This document shows, piece after piece, positions 1 through 9,814 of a stretch of DNA of 64,000 nucleotides. The notes below the pieces were generated by a model, which did no database searches, was not told where the DNA came from, and worked only from the letters and a program-made list of their open reading frames with translations. This DNA is from Staphylococcus marylandisciuri (lineage in GTDB: Bacteria > Bacillota > Bacilli > Staphylococcales > Staphylococcaceae). A program made the translations under genes and the position numbers. How positions within the stretch are numbered: the stretch's first letter is position 1; the number at the start of each line of letters is the position of its first letter. The stretch lies in contig NZ_JAOPKZ010000006.1 in NCBI RefSeq assembly GCF_025519785.1, positions 1 to 64,000 of the forward strand, read 5' to 3'.

Positions 1-292
1 TGAACTCTATTGATCAACGAAGTAATTGCTTATTTCTCTACTAGAAACATATGAGGATAGAGAAACAAGGAAGAACGAGGCGATCAAAAGAGGGAAGCAG
101 CGAAGTTTACTAAGGTAAATGAGCAATGAACTCTATTGATCAACGAAGTAATTGCTTATTTCTCTACTAGAAACATATGAGGATAGAGAAACAAGGAAGA
201 ACGAGGCGATCAAAAGAGGGAAGCAGCGAAGTTTACTAAGGTAAATGAGCAATAAACTCTATTGATCAACGAAGTAATTACTTATTTCTCTA
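1..292 (+). repeat. Tandem structured leader upstream of metN (126-bp period)
   Basis: Positions 1-126 and 127-252 are near-identical direct repeats, and a third partial copy runs from 253 to 293. Folded as RNA, a unit spans about 58-166 and 184-292, with only the 3' half of an earlier unit visible at 1-40. The outer stem pairs TAGAGAAA with TTTCTCTA and continues with few mismatches. An inner stem pairs GATCAA..AGAG with CTCT.TTGATC, and an apical hairpin pairs TTTAC with GTAAA. Between the stems lie AACGAGG, GAAGCAGCGA, TGAGCAATGA and ACGAAG. The last unit ends 8 nt before the metN Shine-Dalgarno sequence. The same motifs recur at 26301-26542. I do not recognise the family. Confidence 0.75.
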
Positions 293-315
293 CACTCATA
301 AAAGGAGGGATGAAG

Positions 316-1341
316 ATGATAGAGATAAGAGAGCTAGTAAAGCAATATAAGACTAACAAGCTGGACGTCACAGCGGTCGATCATGTCAATTTAGATATAG
401 CTTCTGGCAAAATTTTTGGCATTATTGGTTTTTCTGGAGCTGGGAAAAGTACTTTAGTTCGTTTGCTCAACTATTTAGAAGTGCCTACGTCTGGGGACGT
501 TATCATTGATGGTGAAAATATGGGTGAACTATCTAGAGTTCACTTAAGACGTAAGCGTCAAAAGGTTAGTATGGTCTTTCAGCATTTTAACTTATTGTGG
601 TCTAGAACTGTATTACAAAATATTATGTTCCCTCTTGAAATTGCAGGCGTTCGCAGACAGAGTGCCAAAGCAAGAGCGCTTGACTTAGTGAAGCTCGTAG
701 GTTTAGAGGGGAAAGAGAATGCCTATCCTTCAGAGCTCTCAGGAGGGCAGAAACAACGTGTAGGTATTGCGAGAGCGTTAGCGAATGAGCCAAGTGTTCT
801 GCTATGTGATGAAGCTACGAGTGCACTTGATCCTCAAACTACGGATGAAATCCTAGATTTACTGGTAAAAATTAAAAAAGAACGTGATTTAACTATAGTT
901 ATTATCACCCATGAGATGCAGGTCATACGTAGAATTTGTGATGAGGTTGCGGTAATGGAGAATGGTAAAGTGATTGAGCAGGGCAATGTTGCGGAGGTCT
1001 TTGAAAATCCTCAACATGAAGTGACGCGTCGCTTCGTTAAAGATGACTTAAATGATGAGGTTGAGGGACCTATAGATGAGTATGTTGATATTAAAGATAA
1101 TGACTATGTCATTAAACTCACATTTACCGGTTCAGCTACTACTGAGCCAGTCGTTTCTTACATAACACGCACGCTTAACATCGACGTTAACATTTTAGAA
1201 GCAAGCGTTAGACATACGCAACAGGGCGCACTAGGCTTTCTAATCATTCATTTAGCTGACTTGAACACGGATGATTTCGATAACTTTATTAGTGACTTAG
1301 AGCAGCGTGGAATTCAAGTGGAGGTGATACGACATGGGTAA
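316..1341 (+). CDS. metN: Methionine ABC transporter ATP-binding protein MetN
   Basis: This is the ATPase of the MetNIQ importer, which takes up L- or D-methionine and its derivatives across the cytoplasmic membrane. Walker A (GFSGAGKST) is at about residues 38-46, the ABC signature LSGGQ at 141-145 and Walker B (VLLCDEA) at 161-167. The C-terminal 75 residues fit the NIL regulatory domain that binds methionine and inhibits transport. The start at 316 gives 341 aa, the usual family length, and lies 7 nt after AAAGGAGG. A longer in-frame start at 262 would fall inside the repeat leader and has no ribosome site. It overlaps metI by 8 nt, so the two are translationally coupled. Confidence 0.95.
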   Translation: MIEIRELVKQYKTNKLDVTAVDHVNLDIASGKIFGIIGFSGAGKSTLVRLLNYLEVPTSGDVIIDGENMGELSRVHLRRKRQKVSMVFQHFNLLWSRTVLQNIMFPLEIAGVRRQSAKARALDLVKLVGLEGKENAYPSELSGGQKQRVGIARALANEPSVLLCDEATSALDPQTTDEILDLLVKIKKERDLTIVIITHEMQVIRRICDEVAVMENGKVIEQGNVAEVFENPQHEVTRRFVKDDLNDEVEGPIDEYVDIKDNDYVIKLTFTGSATTEPVVSYITRTLNIDVNILEASVRHTQQGALGFLIIHLADLNTDDFDNFISDLEQRGIQVEVIRHG

Positions 1342-2029
1342 ATCATTGAGCGAAATCCTTCATGAAATGGCCACGATGCCAAACGTAGACTGGACAGAAG
1401 TATGGGTTGCTACTGTTGAAACGCTCTATATGACTATAGTGTCGACGATCTTTGCATTTATACTCGGCTTAATACTTGGCATACTTCTCTTCTTATCAGC
1501 TAGAAGTAGCTCTCCACTTGCACGCGTATTCTATAGTATTGTCTCATTTATAGTTAACTTATTTAGAGCGATTCCTTTCATTATACTTATTCTGATATTA
1601 ATTCCGTTTACAAGTTTAGTGTTGGGAACGATAAGTGGACCGACTGGAGCGCTGCCAGCTTTAATAATTGGATCAGCACCGTTCTATGCGCGATTAGTTG
1701 AGATCGGATTTAAGGAAATTGATAAAGGCGTTATTGAAGCGGCTTGGTCAATGGGGGCTAGTACGTTAACAGTGGTACGTAAAGTTTTGCTACCTGAAGC
1801 ACTGCCAGCTCTCGTCTCAGGCATTACTGTCACTGCTATAGCGCTAGTTGGTTCAACCGCTATAGCAGGCGTGATTGGTGCAGGTGGTTTAGGTAATTTA
1901 GCTTACCTTACTGGTTTTACTCGAAATCAGAATGATGTCATTTTAGTATCTACTGTTTTCATCTTAATTATAGTATTTATTATCCAATTCATTGGGGATT
2001 GGTTAACAAATAAAATTGATAAAAGATAA
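1334..2029 (+). CDS. metI: Methionine ABC transporter permease MetI
   Basis: This is the membrane-spanning subunit of the MetNIQ importer. The 231-residue protein has about five hydrophobic segments. A typical binding-protein-dependent permease EAA loop ([11 protein letters not shown]) near residues 136-147 would dock onto MetN. It begins inside the last codons of metN, with GGAGGTGAT as ribosome site, and is followed after 20 nt by metQ, so the three genes form one operon. The length and the N-terminal helix after a short amphipathic lead are normal for the family. Confidence 0.94.
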   Translation: MGKSLSEILHEMATMPNVDWTEVWVATVETLYMTIVSTIFAFILGLILGILLFLSARSSSPLARVFYSIVSFIVNLFRAIPFIILILILIPFTSLVLGTISGPTGALPALIIGSAPFYARLVEIGFKEIDKGVIEAAWSMGASTLTVVRKVLLPEALPALVSGITVTAIALVGSTAIAGVIGAGGLGNLAYLTGFTRNQNDVILVSTVFILIIVFIIQFIGDWLTNKIDKR

Positions 2030-2049
2030 ATTAAAAAGGAGATTAGAAC

Positions 2050-2856
2050 ATGAAGAAAATTCTATCGTTAGTATTAATAGCTGTTGTAACGCTCGCTTTA
2101 GCCGCGTGTGGTAAAAAAGACGACAAGACAATTACTGTAGGTGCTTCGCCAGCACCCCATGCTGAAATATTAGAAAAAGCAAAACCGATTTTAGAGAAGA
2201 AAGGCTATGATCTAAAAATTAAGAAAATTAACGATTACACGACACCTAATAAATTATTAGATAAAGGTGAAATCGATGCTAACTTCTTCCAACATACACC
2301 TTATTTGAAAAAAGAAAGTGAAGATAAAGGTTATAAAATCGAATCTGCTGGTGATGTCCACTTAGAACCGATGGCAGTGTACTCTAAAAAATACAAAAAG
2401 TTAAAAGATTTACCAGATGGTGCGATAATTTACGTTTCAAACAATCCAGCTGAACAAGGACGTTTCTTGAAGTTCTTTGTTGACGAAGGGTTAATTAAAT
2501 TGAAAAAAGGCGTTAAAATTCAAGACGCTACATTTAAAGATATTACTGAAAATAAAAAGCATTTAAAATTTAATCACCAACAATCAGCTGAATATCTTCC
2601 AAAGATCTATCAAAATCAAGATGCAGACGCGGTAATTATTAATTCTAACTTTGCCATCGATCAAAAATTAAGTCCTAAAAAAGATTCTATTGCTTTAGAA
2701 AAACCTGAAAATAACCCATATTCTAACTTAGTAGCAGTTCAAAAAGGACATAAAGATGATAAAAAGGTTAAAGAATTAATGAAGGCATTACAATCTAAAG
2801 AAATTAAAGACTTTATTAATAAAAAATATGATGGTGCAGTTGTACCAGCTAAATAA
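2050..2856 (+). CDS. metQ: Methionine-binding lipoprotein MetQ
   Basis: This is the substrate-binding lipoprotein (NLPA family) that delivers methionine to MetI. It starts with a lysine-rich n-region and hydrophobic core ending in the lipobox LAAC, so Cys20 should be lipidated and the mature protein anchored on the outer face of the membrane. The remaining ~250 residues show the family layout, including the HFFQHTPYL-like segment (here NFFQHTPYL) and the late EKPENNPYSNL motif. Total length of 268 aa is normal. The ribosome site AAAGGAG precedes the ATG. It is the last gene of the operon and is followed by an R1 repeat that can act as terminator. Confidence 0.93.
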   Translation: MKKILSLVLIAVVTLALAACGKKDDKTITVGASPAPHAEILEKAKPILEKKGYDLKIKKINDYTTPNKLLDKGEIDANFFQHTPYLKKESEDKGYKIESAGDVHLEPMAVYSKKYKKLKDLPDGAIIYVSNNPAEQGRFLKFFVDEGLIKLKKGVKIQDATFKDITENKKHLKFNHQQSAEYLPKIYQNQDADAVIINSNFAIDQKLSPKKDSIALEKPENNPYSNLVAVQKGHKDDKKVKELMKALQSKEIKDFINKKYDGAVVPAK

Positions 2857-2900
2857 CGTTTAGAATCTTTAAAAGAATCTGGACATAAATCCCAAAAGAA

Positions 2901-3065
2901 GGGAGCGGGACAGAAATCTAATTTGAATAAATAGATTTCGTAGTCCCGCCCCGGCAAGGATGACTAGAATTGAAAAAAGCTTGATACAAGCGCATTTTCA
3001 AATCAGTCATCTACTGCCAAGATGCTGAAAGAGGCTGAGACATTACATGATGTCCCAGCCTCTTC
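2901..3065 (+). repeat. R1 dispersed repeat, full-length copy (after metQ)
   Basis: This complete R1 unit consists of three consecutive hairpins. The first pairs GGGAGCGGGAC with GTCCCGCCCC. The second is a long imperfect stem bounded by GGCA and TGCC that contains GATGACT/AGTCATC. The third pairs GAGGCTGAGACAT with TGTCCCAGCCTC and is followed by T-rich sequence. It probably terminates metNIQ. The remaining 465 bp up to sufC show no gene; a TATAAT box at 3432-3437 could be the suf promoter, but its -35 is weak. Confidence 0.8.
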
Positions 3066-3532
3066 TTATTATTCCATACTTCGTATTATTAGCTGTGTCG
3101 TCTAAGCCTCGGTCTTCTACTGGCACTGCCCGGATCCGTACTATCCGTAGAAACTTATAAATCAATTTCCCTTTAAGAACTACCGTATGAAATTAAGTTA
3201 ATAATGGCCTAAAAGTTAATGAAAAATTGTAATTGGGAGTGCTTTAAATCTCAAGTTAACCAGAATGTAGAAGAATGAAATTGTGATGAGAAGTTTCATT
3301 ATTTGTATTGAGAACAAAGCGCTTTCTATTATCAGTTGTCAATCTTCTGCCAATTTTATTAGTAGTTATAACTTCTTTATAATAATTTCAATTTACGGCG
3401 CCGAATGGTTTATATTGGTTTGAAACTGCGTTATAATAAATGGGTGAAACAAAGGCTTAGTGTTTTGACGGCAAATTAAAATTATTTTAAACTAGGCGAG
3501 AAAACATATTATATATTACGGAGGGAATATGT

Positions 3533-4294
3533 ATGCCATCAACATTAGAAATTAAAGACCTACATGTGTCTATAGAAGATAAAGAAATATTAAAAGGTGT
3601 AAATCTTACAATTAACGCGGGCGAAATACACGCAGTAATGGGACCAAATGGTACTGGTAAATCAACTTTATCATCTGCAATTATGGGTCACCCTGCATAC
3701 GAAGTAACTCAAGGTGAAGTATTATTAGATGGCGAGAACGTATTAGAATTAGAAGTAGATGAACGTGCTAAAGCAGGTTTATTCTTAGCTATGCAATATC
3801 CATCTGAAATTACCGGCGTAACTAATGCGGACTTTATGCGTTCTGCTATTAATGCAAAGCGTGAAGAAGGCGATGAAATTAATTTAATGCAGTTTATTAA
3901 AAAATTAGATAAAGAGATGGATTTCTTAGACATCGATCAAAACATGGCTCAACGTTACCTCAATGAAGGTTTCTCTGGCGGTGAGAAGAAGCGTAATGAA
4001 ATCTTACAACTTATGATGTTACAACCTAAATTCGCTATTCTTGACGAAATTGACTCAGGCCTAGATATCGACGCTTTAAAAGTAGTGTCTAAAGGCATTA
4101 ACGAAATGCGCGGTGACGAGTTCGGTTCACTCATTATTACTCACTATCAACGTTTATTAAACTACATTACACCGGATCAAGTTCACGTGATGTACGGTGG
4201 TAAGATCGTTAAGACAGGCGGACCTGAACTAGCAAAACGATTAGAAGAAGAAGGCTATGAATGGGTCAAAGAAGAGTTTGGTGCTACAGAATAA
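3533..4294 (+). CDS. sufC: Fe-S cluster assembly ATPase SufC
   Basis: SufC is the ABC-type ATPase of the SufBCD scaffold, on which Fe-S clusters are built in the cytoplasm. Walker A (GPNGTGKST) is at residues 37-45, the signature FSGGEKKR near 147-154, and a Walker B followed by DEIDSGLD, which is diagnostic of SufC. Length is 253 aa. GGAGGGAAT precedes the ATG. It is the first gene of sufCDSUB, with sufD beginning 67 nt downstream. Cluster order and products match the single SUF system that Gram-positive cocci use for all Fe-S proteins, including LipA in this window. Confidence 0.96.
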   Translation: MPSTLEIKDLHVSIEDKEILKGVNLTINAGEIHAVMGPNGTGKSTLSSAIMGHPAYEVTQGEVLLDGENVLELEVDERAKAGLFLAMQYPSEITGVTNADFMRSAINAKREEGDEINLMQFIKKLDKEMDFLDIDQNMAQRYLNEGFSGGEKKRNEILQLMMLQPKFAILDEIDSGLDIDALKVVSKGINEMRGDEFGSLIITHYQRLLNYITPDQVHVMYGGKIVKTGGPELAKRLEEEGYEWVKEEFGATE

Positions 4295-4361
4295 TTTAAA
4301 GTAAAGTCAAAGATGACTACAGATGACAAATCGATTAATCATCAAATGGGAGGAAAAAAGT

Positions 4362-5669
4362 ATGACGACTGAAACATTAAACATTTCTGAAGCGCAACTT
4401 GTTGACTACTCACAAGCCCATAATGAACCTTCTTGGATGACAGATTTACGTAAAGAAGCGTTGCAATTAACTGAGACTTTAGAAATGCCTAAACCAGATA
4501 AGACGAAAATTAAACGATGGGATTTCGATTCATTCCAGCAGCATGAAACTACAGGTGGCGTTTATGAAACGTTGGAAGAATTTCCGGAATCAATCAAACA
4601 AATTATCGATGTAGATAGATCTGAAAACTTAGTGATTCAACACAATAATTCTACTGCTTTCACTCGACTTTCTGAATCAGCGCAAAAGGATGGAGTGATT
4701 GTAGAAGGCCTAAGTGAAGCATTAGTAAACCATCCAGATTTAGTTAAAAAATATTTAATGACTGAAGCGGTTAAGGTTGATGAACATCGTTTAACAGCTT
4801 TACACACAGCATTGATCAATGGCGGGCTATTTGTATACGTGCCGAAGAATGTTGTGGTAGAACACCCTATTCAATATGTGGTGCTTCATGACGATGAGAA
4901 AGCGAGCTTTTACAACCATGTGATCATCGCTACGGAAGAGAGCGCAGAAGTCACTTACGTAGAGAACTATCTATCAAATTCTGAAGGCAATGACAATCAA
5001 GTTAATATTATTTCAGAAGTCATAGCAGGAGCTAATTCAAATATCACTTACGGTTCAGTAGATTATCTGGATAAAGGTTTCACTAGTCACATTATTCGTC
5101 GCGGACATGCAGATGCAGATGCTTCAATCAACTGGGCTTTAGGTTTAATGAACAACGGAAGTCAAATTATTGATAATACTACTAACTTGATTGGTGACCG
5201 TTCTACTAGTGAATTGAAATCCGTAGTAGTTGGTACTGGTGACCAAAAAGTGAATTTAACATCTAAGATAGTTCAATATGGTAAGGAAACGGATGGCTAC
5301 ATCTTAAAACATGGCGTTATGCGTGAGAATGCATCTACAGTATTTAACGGTGTTGGCTACATTAAGCACGGCGGTACGAAGTCGATTGCGAACCAAGAAT
5401 CTCGTGTGTTAATGTTATCCGACAAAGCACGCGGAGATGCTAACCCAATCTTGCTCATTGATGAAGATGATGTGGAAGCTGGTCACGCAGCTTCAGTAGG
5501 ACGGGTAGATCCTGAACAACTTTATTATCTCATGAGTCGTGGTATCTCACGTCATGAAGCTGAACGTTTAGTAATCCATGGTTTCTTAGACCCGGTAGTG
5601 AGAGAGCTACCAATTGAAGATGTTAAACGACAATTACGTGAAGTGATTGAACTTAAAGTTAATAAGTAA
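4362..5669 (+). CDS. sufD: Fe-S cluster assembly protein SufD
   Basis: SufD is the SufB paralogue in the SufBC2D scaffold and is needed for iron entry and complex integrity. The C-terminal half has the beta-helix repeats of the SufB/SufD family, and the end shows the typical GHAASVGRVDPEQLYYLMSRG-type segment, with the conserved histidine in GHAAS. The start at 4362 is chosen because GGGAGG lies 8 nt upstream; it gives 435 aa. An in-frame ATG 39 nt earlier has no ribosome site. It is followed by about 400 nt of noncoding sequence with an R1 repeat before sufS, so transcript continuity to sufS is uncertain. Confidence 0.95.
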   Translation: MTTETLNISEAQLVDYSQAHNEPSWMTDLRKEALQLTETLEMPKPDKTKIKRWDFDSFQQHETTGGVYETLEEFPESIKQIIDVDRSENLVIQHNNSTAFTRLSESAQKDGVIVEGLSEALVNHPDLVKKYLMTEAVKVDEHRLTALHTALINGGLFVYVPKNVVVEHPIQYVVLHDDEKASFYNHVIIATEESAEVTYVENYLSNSEGNDNQVNIISEVIAGANSNITYGSVDYLDKGFTSHIIRRGHADADASINWALGLMNNGSQIIDNTTNLIGDRSTSELKSVVVGTGDQKVNLTSKIVQYGKETDGYILKHGVMRENASTVFNGVGYIKHGGTKSIANQESRVLMLSDKARGDANPILLIDEDDVEAGHAASVGRVDPEQLYYLMSRGISRHEAERLVIHGFLDPVVRELPIEDVKRQLREVIELKVNK

Positions 5670-5858
5670 ATTGCGATTGAACAGAAATCGAGCTGCTCAT
5701 GTTGTCATCACGGCATGCCTAACTAGATTTCTGAAACTATTTACTACTGCATTATAGCATTCAGCTAGCTACAGCCTAGTTACTGCAGAGGGCATACTAA
5801 AGTAGAACGAAGCATGTATATTCTAGCTGTTAAAATGTTATATGATTTGACGATTACA

Positions 5859-6020
5859 GGGAACGGGACAGAAATCTAATTTGAATAAAAGATTTTGTAG
5901 TCCCGCCCCGGCAAGGATGACTAGAATTGAAAAAAGCTTGATACAAGCGCGTTTTCAAATCAGTCATCTACTGCCAAGATGCTGAAAGAGGCTGAGACAT
6001 TACATTATGTCCCAGCCCCT
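5859..6020 (+). repeat. R1 repeat, full-length copy inside the suf operon
   Basis: This is a complete three-hairpin R1 unit with the same arms as the copy at 2901, slightly diverged (GGGAACGGGAC at its left end). It lies between sufD and sufS. If its hairpins terminate transcription it would split sufCD from sufSUB or lower their expression. Positions 5670-5858 hold no recognisable gene. Confidence 0.8.
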
Positions 6021-6077
6021 AGCTTAAAGCATATAGTTTCAATTTATGATTCTATAAAGAAAGGTCTGTGAATAAGA

Positions 6078-7316
6078 ATGACCGAAGAACTAAATGTGAA
6101 TGAAATAATTAAAGACTTTCCTATTATAAATCAACAAGTAAATGGCAAACGCTTAGCCTATTTAGATACGAGCGCGACAAGTCAATCTCCATCTCAAGTT
6201 ATTAGCGCTATGTCTGAGTACTATGAGAAATATAACTCTAATGTCCATCGTGGCGTGCACACGCTAGGTGCATTAGCTACCGATAGTTATGAGAATGCTC
6301 GAGAGGTAGTTAGACGCTTTATTCACGCAAAATACTTTGAGGAAATTGTATTTACACGTGGCACAACATCCGCAATTAATCTTGTGGCACGCAGTTATGG
6401 TGACGCTAATGTTGAAGAGGGCGATGATATCGTAGTGACTGAAATGGAGCACCACGCGAATATCGTTCCTTGGCAAGAACTGGCTAAGCGTAAACGAGCT
6501 AATCTCAAATTCATTCCGATGACGGATGAAGGAGAAATCACTCTTGATGCGGTTAAAGAGACGATAACGGATAATACTAAGATAGTAGCTATTACGCATG
6601 TTTCAAATGTACTTGGTACGATTAACGATGTGAAAGCTATTGCTGAAGTTGCCCATGCACATGATGCAATCATTACTGTAGATGGGGCACAGTCTGCACC
6701 ACATATGCAAATAGACGTTCAAGATTTAAATGTTGATTTCTTTAGTTTTAGTGGTCACAAGATGCTTGGCCCTACTGGTATCGGTGTCTTGTATGGTAGA
6801 AGAGAATTACTGCAAGATATGGAACCTACTGAATACGGCGGCGATATGATAGACTTCGTTAGTAAATATGACGCTTCATGGGCCGATTTACCAACGAAGT
6901 TTGAAGCTGGCACACCTCCGATAGCCGAGGTTATCGGTCTGGCAGCTGCAATTAAGTATTTAGAGGAATTAGGCTTCGATGCTATTCATCAACATGAGAA
7001 AGCGTTGACTGAATATGCATATGATAAGATGTCTGAGATTGAGGGGCTGGAAATATACGGTCCGCCAAAAGATCGTCGTGCTGGCGTTATTACCTTTAAC
7101 TTCAATGATATTCATCCACATGATGTAGCTACAGCTGTCGATACGGAAGGCGTAGCAGTTCGCGCTGGCCATCATTGTGCGCAACCGTTGATGAAATGGT
7201 TAAACCAATCTTCAACTGCTCGTGCAAGTTTCTATATCTATAATAATAAAGAAGATGTGGATCAACTTGTGCGCGCATTGAAGCAAACGAAGGAGTTTTT
7301 CTCAGATGAATTTTAA
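6078..7316 (+). CDS. sufS: Cysteine desulfurase SufS
   Basis: SufS is the PLP-dependent group II cysteine desulfurase that releases sulfur from cysteine as a persulfide for Fe-S assembly. The PLP lysine is K228 in SGHKML. The persulfide-carrying cysteine is C367 in RAGHHCAQP, which is the group II pattern. Length is 412 aa. The ribosome site upstream (AAAGG, about 14 nt away) is poorly spaced, but the N-terminus (VNEIIKDFPI) aligns with the family, so I keep this ATG. Its end overlaps sufU by 11 nt; SufU is its zinc-dependent sulfur acceptor. Confidence 0.95.
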   Translation: MTEELNVNEIIKDFPIINQQVNGKRLAYLDTSATSQSPSQVISAMSEYYEKYNSNVHRGVHTLGALATDSYENAREVVRRFIHAKYFEEIVFTRGTTSAINLVARSYGDANVEEGDDIVVTEMEHHANIVPWQELAKRKRANLKFIPMTDEGEITLDAVKETITDNTKIVAITHVSNVLGTINDVKAIAEVAHAHDAIITVDGAQSAPHMQIDVQDLNVDFFSFSGHKMLGPTGIGVLYGRRELLQDMEPTEYGGDMIDFVSKYDASWADLPTKFEAGTPPIAEVIGLAAAIKYLEELGFDAIHQHEKALTEYAYDKMSEIEGLEIYGPPKDRRAGVITFNFNDIHPHDVATAVDTEGVAVRAGHHCAQPLMKWLNQSSTARASFYIYNNKEDVDQLVRALKQTKEFFSDEF

Positions 7317-7752
7317 TAATCTTGATCAGTTATATCGTTCAGTAATTATGGATCATTACAAGAACCCACGCAATAAGGGAACTGTTGAAGATGGATCTAT
7401 GACTGTAGATATGAATAATCCGACGTGTGGAGATCGAATTCATCTCACGTTTGATATTCAAGATGGCGTGATTAAAGATGCGAAATTCAACGGCGAAGGT
7501 TGTTCAATCTCAATGTCTAGTGCTTCAATGATGACTGAAGCAGTGAAAGGACAAAGTTTAGCTGATGCTATGCGCATGAGTCAAGAATTTACCAAGATGA
7601 TGCTTGGCGAAGATTACGAAATTACTGAAGAAATGGGCGATATTGAGGCGCTACAAGGTGTTTCCCAATTCCCAGCTAGAATAAAATGTGCAACATTAGC
7701 TTGGAAAGCGCTTGAAAAAGGCACTGTAGAAAAAGAGGGGAATACTGAGTAA
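7306..7752 (+). CDS. sufU: SufU sulfur-transfer protein (IscU-like)
   Basis: SufU is a zinc-bound IscU-fold protein that accepts persulfide sulfur from SufS in Gram-positive bacteria. Three conserved cysteines are visible: C41 in PTCGDR, C66 in GEGCSISMSS and C128 in IKCATLAW. Together with an acidic residue these form the zinc site. The insert between the second and third cysteines, absent from IscU, is present, so this is SufU rather than IscU. Length is 148 aa. Its start lies within sufS, indicating coupled translation. Confidence 0.94.
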   Translation: MNFNNLDQLYRSVIMDHYKNPRNKGTVEDGSMTVDMNNPTCGDRIHLTFDIQDGVIKDAKFNGEGCSISMSSASMMTEAVKGQSLADAMRMSQEFTKMMLGEDYEITEEMGDIEALQGVSQFPARIKCATLAWKALEKGTVEKEGNTE

Positions 7753-7899
7753 TAGAGAAGTCTCTAGCCGTTGACAATGTGTAATATTCCATTCACACTA
7801 GATAGTAACAACAAGATGATGTTTAATAGCGAAGTCAATAACAGTTAATATAGATCTCGTAAAGTAATAGTCACCTATAATATAAAAGGAGTGATATTC

Positions 7900-9297
7900 A
7901 TGGCTAAGAAAGCACCAGATGTGGGCGAGTACCAATATGGTTTCCATGAGAAAGACGTTTCAATCTTTAGATCAGAACGCGGTTTAACAGAAAACGTTGT
8001 AAAAGAAATTTCTAAGATGAAAGAAGAACCTGAATGGATGCTTAATTTCAGATTAAAAGCATTAAAACAGTTCTATAAAATGCCGATGCCTCAATGGGGC
8101 GGAGACTTATCAGAGCTCGACTTTGATGATATCACTTATTATGTTAAACCATCAGAGCGAACTCAGCGCTCTTGGGATGAAGTTCCTGAAGAAATTAAAC
8201 GTACGTTTGATAAGTTGGGTATTCCTGAAGCAGAACAAAAATATTTAGCCGGTGTTTCTGCTCAGTACGAATCAGAAGTAGTTTATCACAATATGGAAAA
8301 AGAGCTTGAAGAAAAAGGTATTATCTTCAAGGACACAGATACTGCACTTAAAGAACATGAAGACTTATTTAAAGAGTATTTCGCATCTGTTGTACCTGCA
8401 GCAGATAACAAATTCTCAGCACTTAACTCAGCAGTTTGGTCTGGAGGTTCATTCATATATGTGCCTAAAAATGTTAAGTTAGATACACCTTTACAAGCGT
8501 ACTTCCGCATCAACTCAGAGAATATGGGCCAATTTGAACGTACGTTAATCATCGCTGATGAAGGTGCGTCAGTTAACTACGTTGAAGGATGTACAGCTCC
8601 AGTTTATTCAACAAGTTCACTTCACTCTGCAGTAGTCGAAATCATCGTGCATAAAGATGCGCATGTTCGTTATACTACTATTCAAAACTGGGCTAACAAT
8701 GTTTATAACTTAGTTACGAAACGTACGATGGTTCATGAGAATGGTAACATGGAATGGGTAGACGGCAACTTAGGTTCTAAACTAACAATGAAATATCCAA
8801 ACTGCGTACTTAATGGTCGTGGTGCGAAAGGAAGCACTTTATCGATCGCATTCGCAGGTAAAGGTCAAGTACAAGATGCAGGTGCTAAGATGATTCATAA
8901 AGCACCTGATACTTCATCAACTATCGTTTCTAAATCAATCTCTAAAAACGGCGGTAAAGTTATTTATCGTGGTATTGTCCACTTTGGACGTAAAGCTAAA
9001 GGCGCACGTTCTAATATCGAATGTGACACATTAATTCTCGATAACGAGTCAACATCAGATACTATTCCATACAATGAAGTGTTTAATGACAATATTTCAT
9101 TAGAACACGAAGCAAAAGTTTCTAAAGTATCTGAAGAACAATTATTCTATCTTATGAGTCGCGGTATTTCTGAAGAAGAAGCAACAGAAATGATTGTTAT
9201 GGGCTTCATTGAACCATTTACTAAAGAACTTCCAATGGAATACGCAGTAGAGATGAACCGTTTAATTAAATTCGAAATGGAAGGTTCTATCGGTTAA
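7900..9297 (+). CDS. sufB: Fe-S cluster assembly scaffold SufB
   Basis: SufB is the core scaffold of SufBCD, where the nascent cluster forms. The 465-residue protein carries the SufB N-terminal region and a long beta-helix, with the conserved cysteine in SNIECDTL and the C-terminal [10 protein letters not shown] segment. The ATG at 7900 follows AAAAGGAG with good spacing; an upstream GTG adds only three residues. A 147-nt gap separates it from sufU. Its last seven codons plus downstream DNA are duplicated at 10701-10829, so the 3' end appears to have been an integration site (see findings). Confidence 0.96.
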   Translation: MAKKAPDVGEYQYGFHEKDVSIFRSERGLTENVVKEISKMKEEPEWMLNFRLKALKQFYKMPMPQWGGDLSELDFDDITYYVKPSERTQRSWDEVPEEIKRTFDKLGIPEAEQKYLAGVSAQYESEVVYHNMEKELEEKGIIFKDTDTALKEHEDLFKEYFASVVPAADNKFSALNSAVWSGGSFIYVPKNVKLDTPLQAYFRINSENMGQFERTLIIADEGASVNYVEGCTAPVYSTSSLHSAVVEIIVHKDAHVRYTTIQNWANNVYNLVTKRTMVHENGNMEWVDGNLGSKLTMKYPNCVLNGRGAKGSTLSIAFAGKGQVQDAGAKMIHKAPDTSSTIVSKSISKNGGKVIYRGIVHFGRKAKGARSNIECDTLILDNESTSDTIPYNEVFNDNISLEHEAKVSKVSEEQLFYLMSRGISEEEATEMIVMGFIEPFTKELPMEYAVEMNRLIKFEMEGSIG

Positions 9298-9403
9298 TAT
9301 TAACTACTGATATAATTCATTTTGCTTAATAAATAAGCACGACGGATACCAATTTGGGAGCGGGACAGAAATCTTTTTATTCAAATTAGATTTCTGTCCC
9401 GTC
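9274..9403 (+). repeat. Left copy of ~130-bp direct repeat (sufB 3' end)
   Basis: The last codons of sufB, its stop and the following DNA up to the first R1 hairpin reappear at 10701-10829 with only a few mismatches. The match starts with a 19-bp exact block (GAAATGGAAGGTTCTATCG). Such a repeat at the 3' end of a conserved gene is what site-specific integration leaves behind. The intact sufB reading frame is at this copy. Confidence 0.75.
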
Positions 9404-9503
9404 CCGGCAAGGATGACTAGAATTGAAAAAGCTTGATACAAGCGCTTTTCAAATCAGTCATCTACTGCCAAGAGGCTGAGACATTACATTATGTCCCAGC
9501 CTC
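9356..9503 (+). repeat. R1 repeat, nearly full-length copy after sufB
   Basis: All three R1 hairpins are present, with a small deletion before the third. The first hairpin has the symmetric arms GGGAGCGGGACAGAAATC / GATTTCTGTCCCG otherwise typical of the short form. It probably terminates sufSUB. Confidence 0.75.
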
Positions 9504-9814
9504 GAATGTCGGTGTTGCGTCGTGCTTTTTTGCGTATATTGATGATTATATATTTTTTATCGTTTCCGTTATTTGTGAGGTAAGTATTAACGATTTCAAG
9601 TCAAACATATCATCAACATTATCAGCTAAATATGATGTGCTAGAATGCTATAATGTTAGTATATTTTAATTTGGAAAACTTGTTTACGACTTGTATGCAG
9701 ATGAATAAAGTGTTTAGGTTCTATTCCACCAAATATAAAGTAATTATCATCAAGGCTCAATACGTAACCCAAAATGTTTCAGCATAATTGATCACAACTT
9801 TAAAGCCATACTAA
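9504..9814. other. Accessory DNA left of the yolD relic, no intact gene
   Basis: No intact gene is visible here. On the minus strand a roughly 40-codon open stretch at about 9660-9780 has protein-like composition but no start, stop context or family that I recognise. It may be a decayed coding remnant of the same insertion. Confidence 0.4.

Noticed and set aside
1-293. CRISPR-like array
   Set aside because: The period is constant at 126 bp, but there is no repeat/spacer alternation and no cas genes; the whole unit is duplicated.
1-315. SAM-I riboswitch or T-box before metN
   Set aside because: Neither the SAM-I core (AGAGaGGUGGAGGGA-type) nor the T-box motif (UGGNACCGCG-type) is present, and no terminator/antiterminator pair is seen.
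262-315. Longer N-terminus for MetN
   Set aside because: The extra 18 residues fall in the repeat leader, and the ribosome site at 301-308 only suits the ATG at 316.
9433-9669. 78-aa ORF downstream of sufB
   Set aside because: It is read through an R1 repeat and has no ribosome site.
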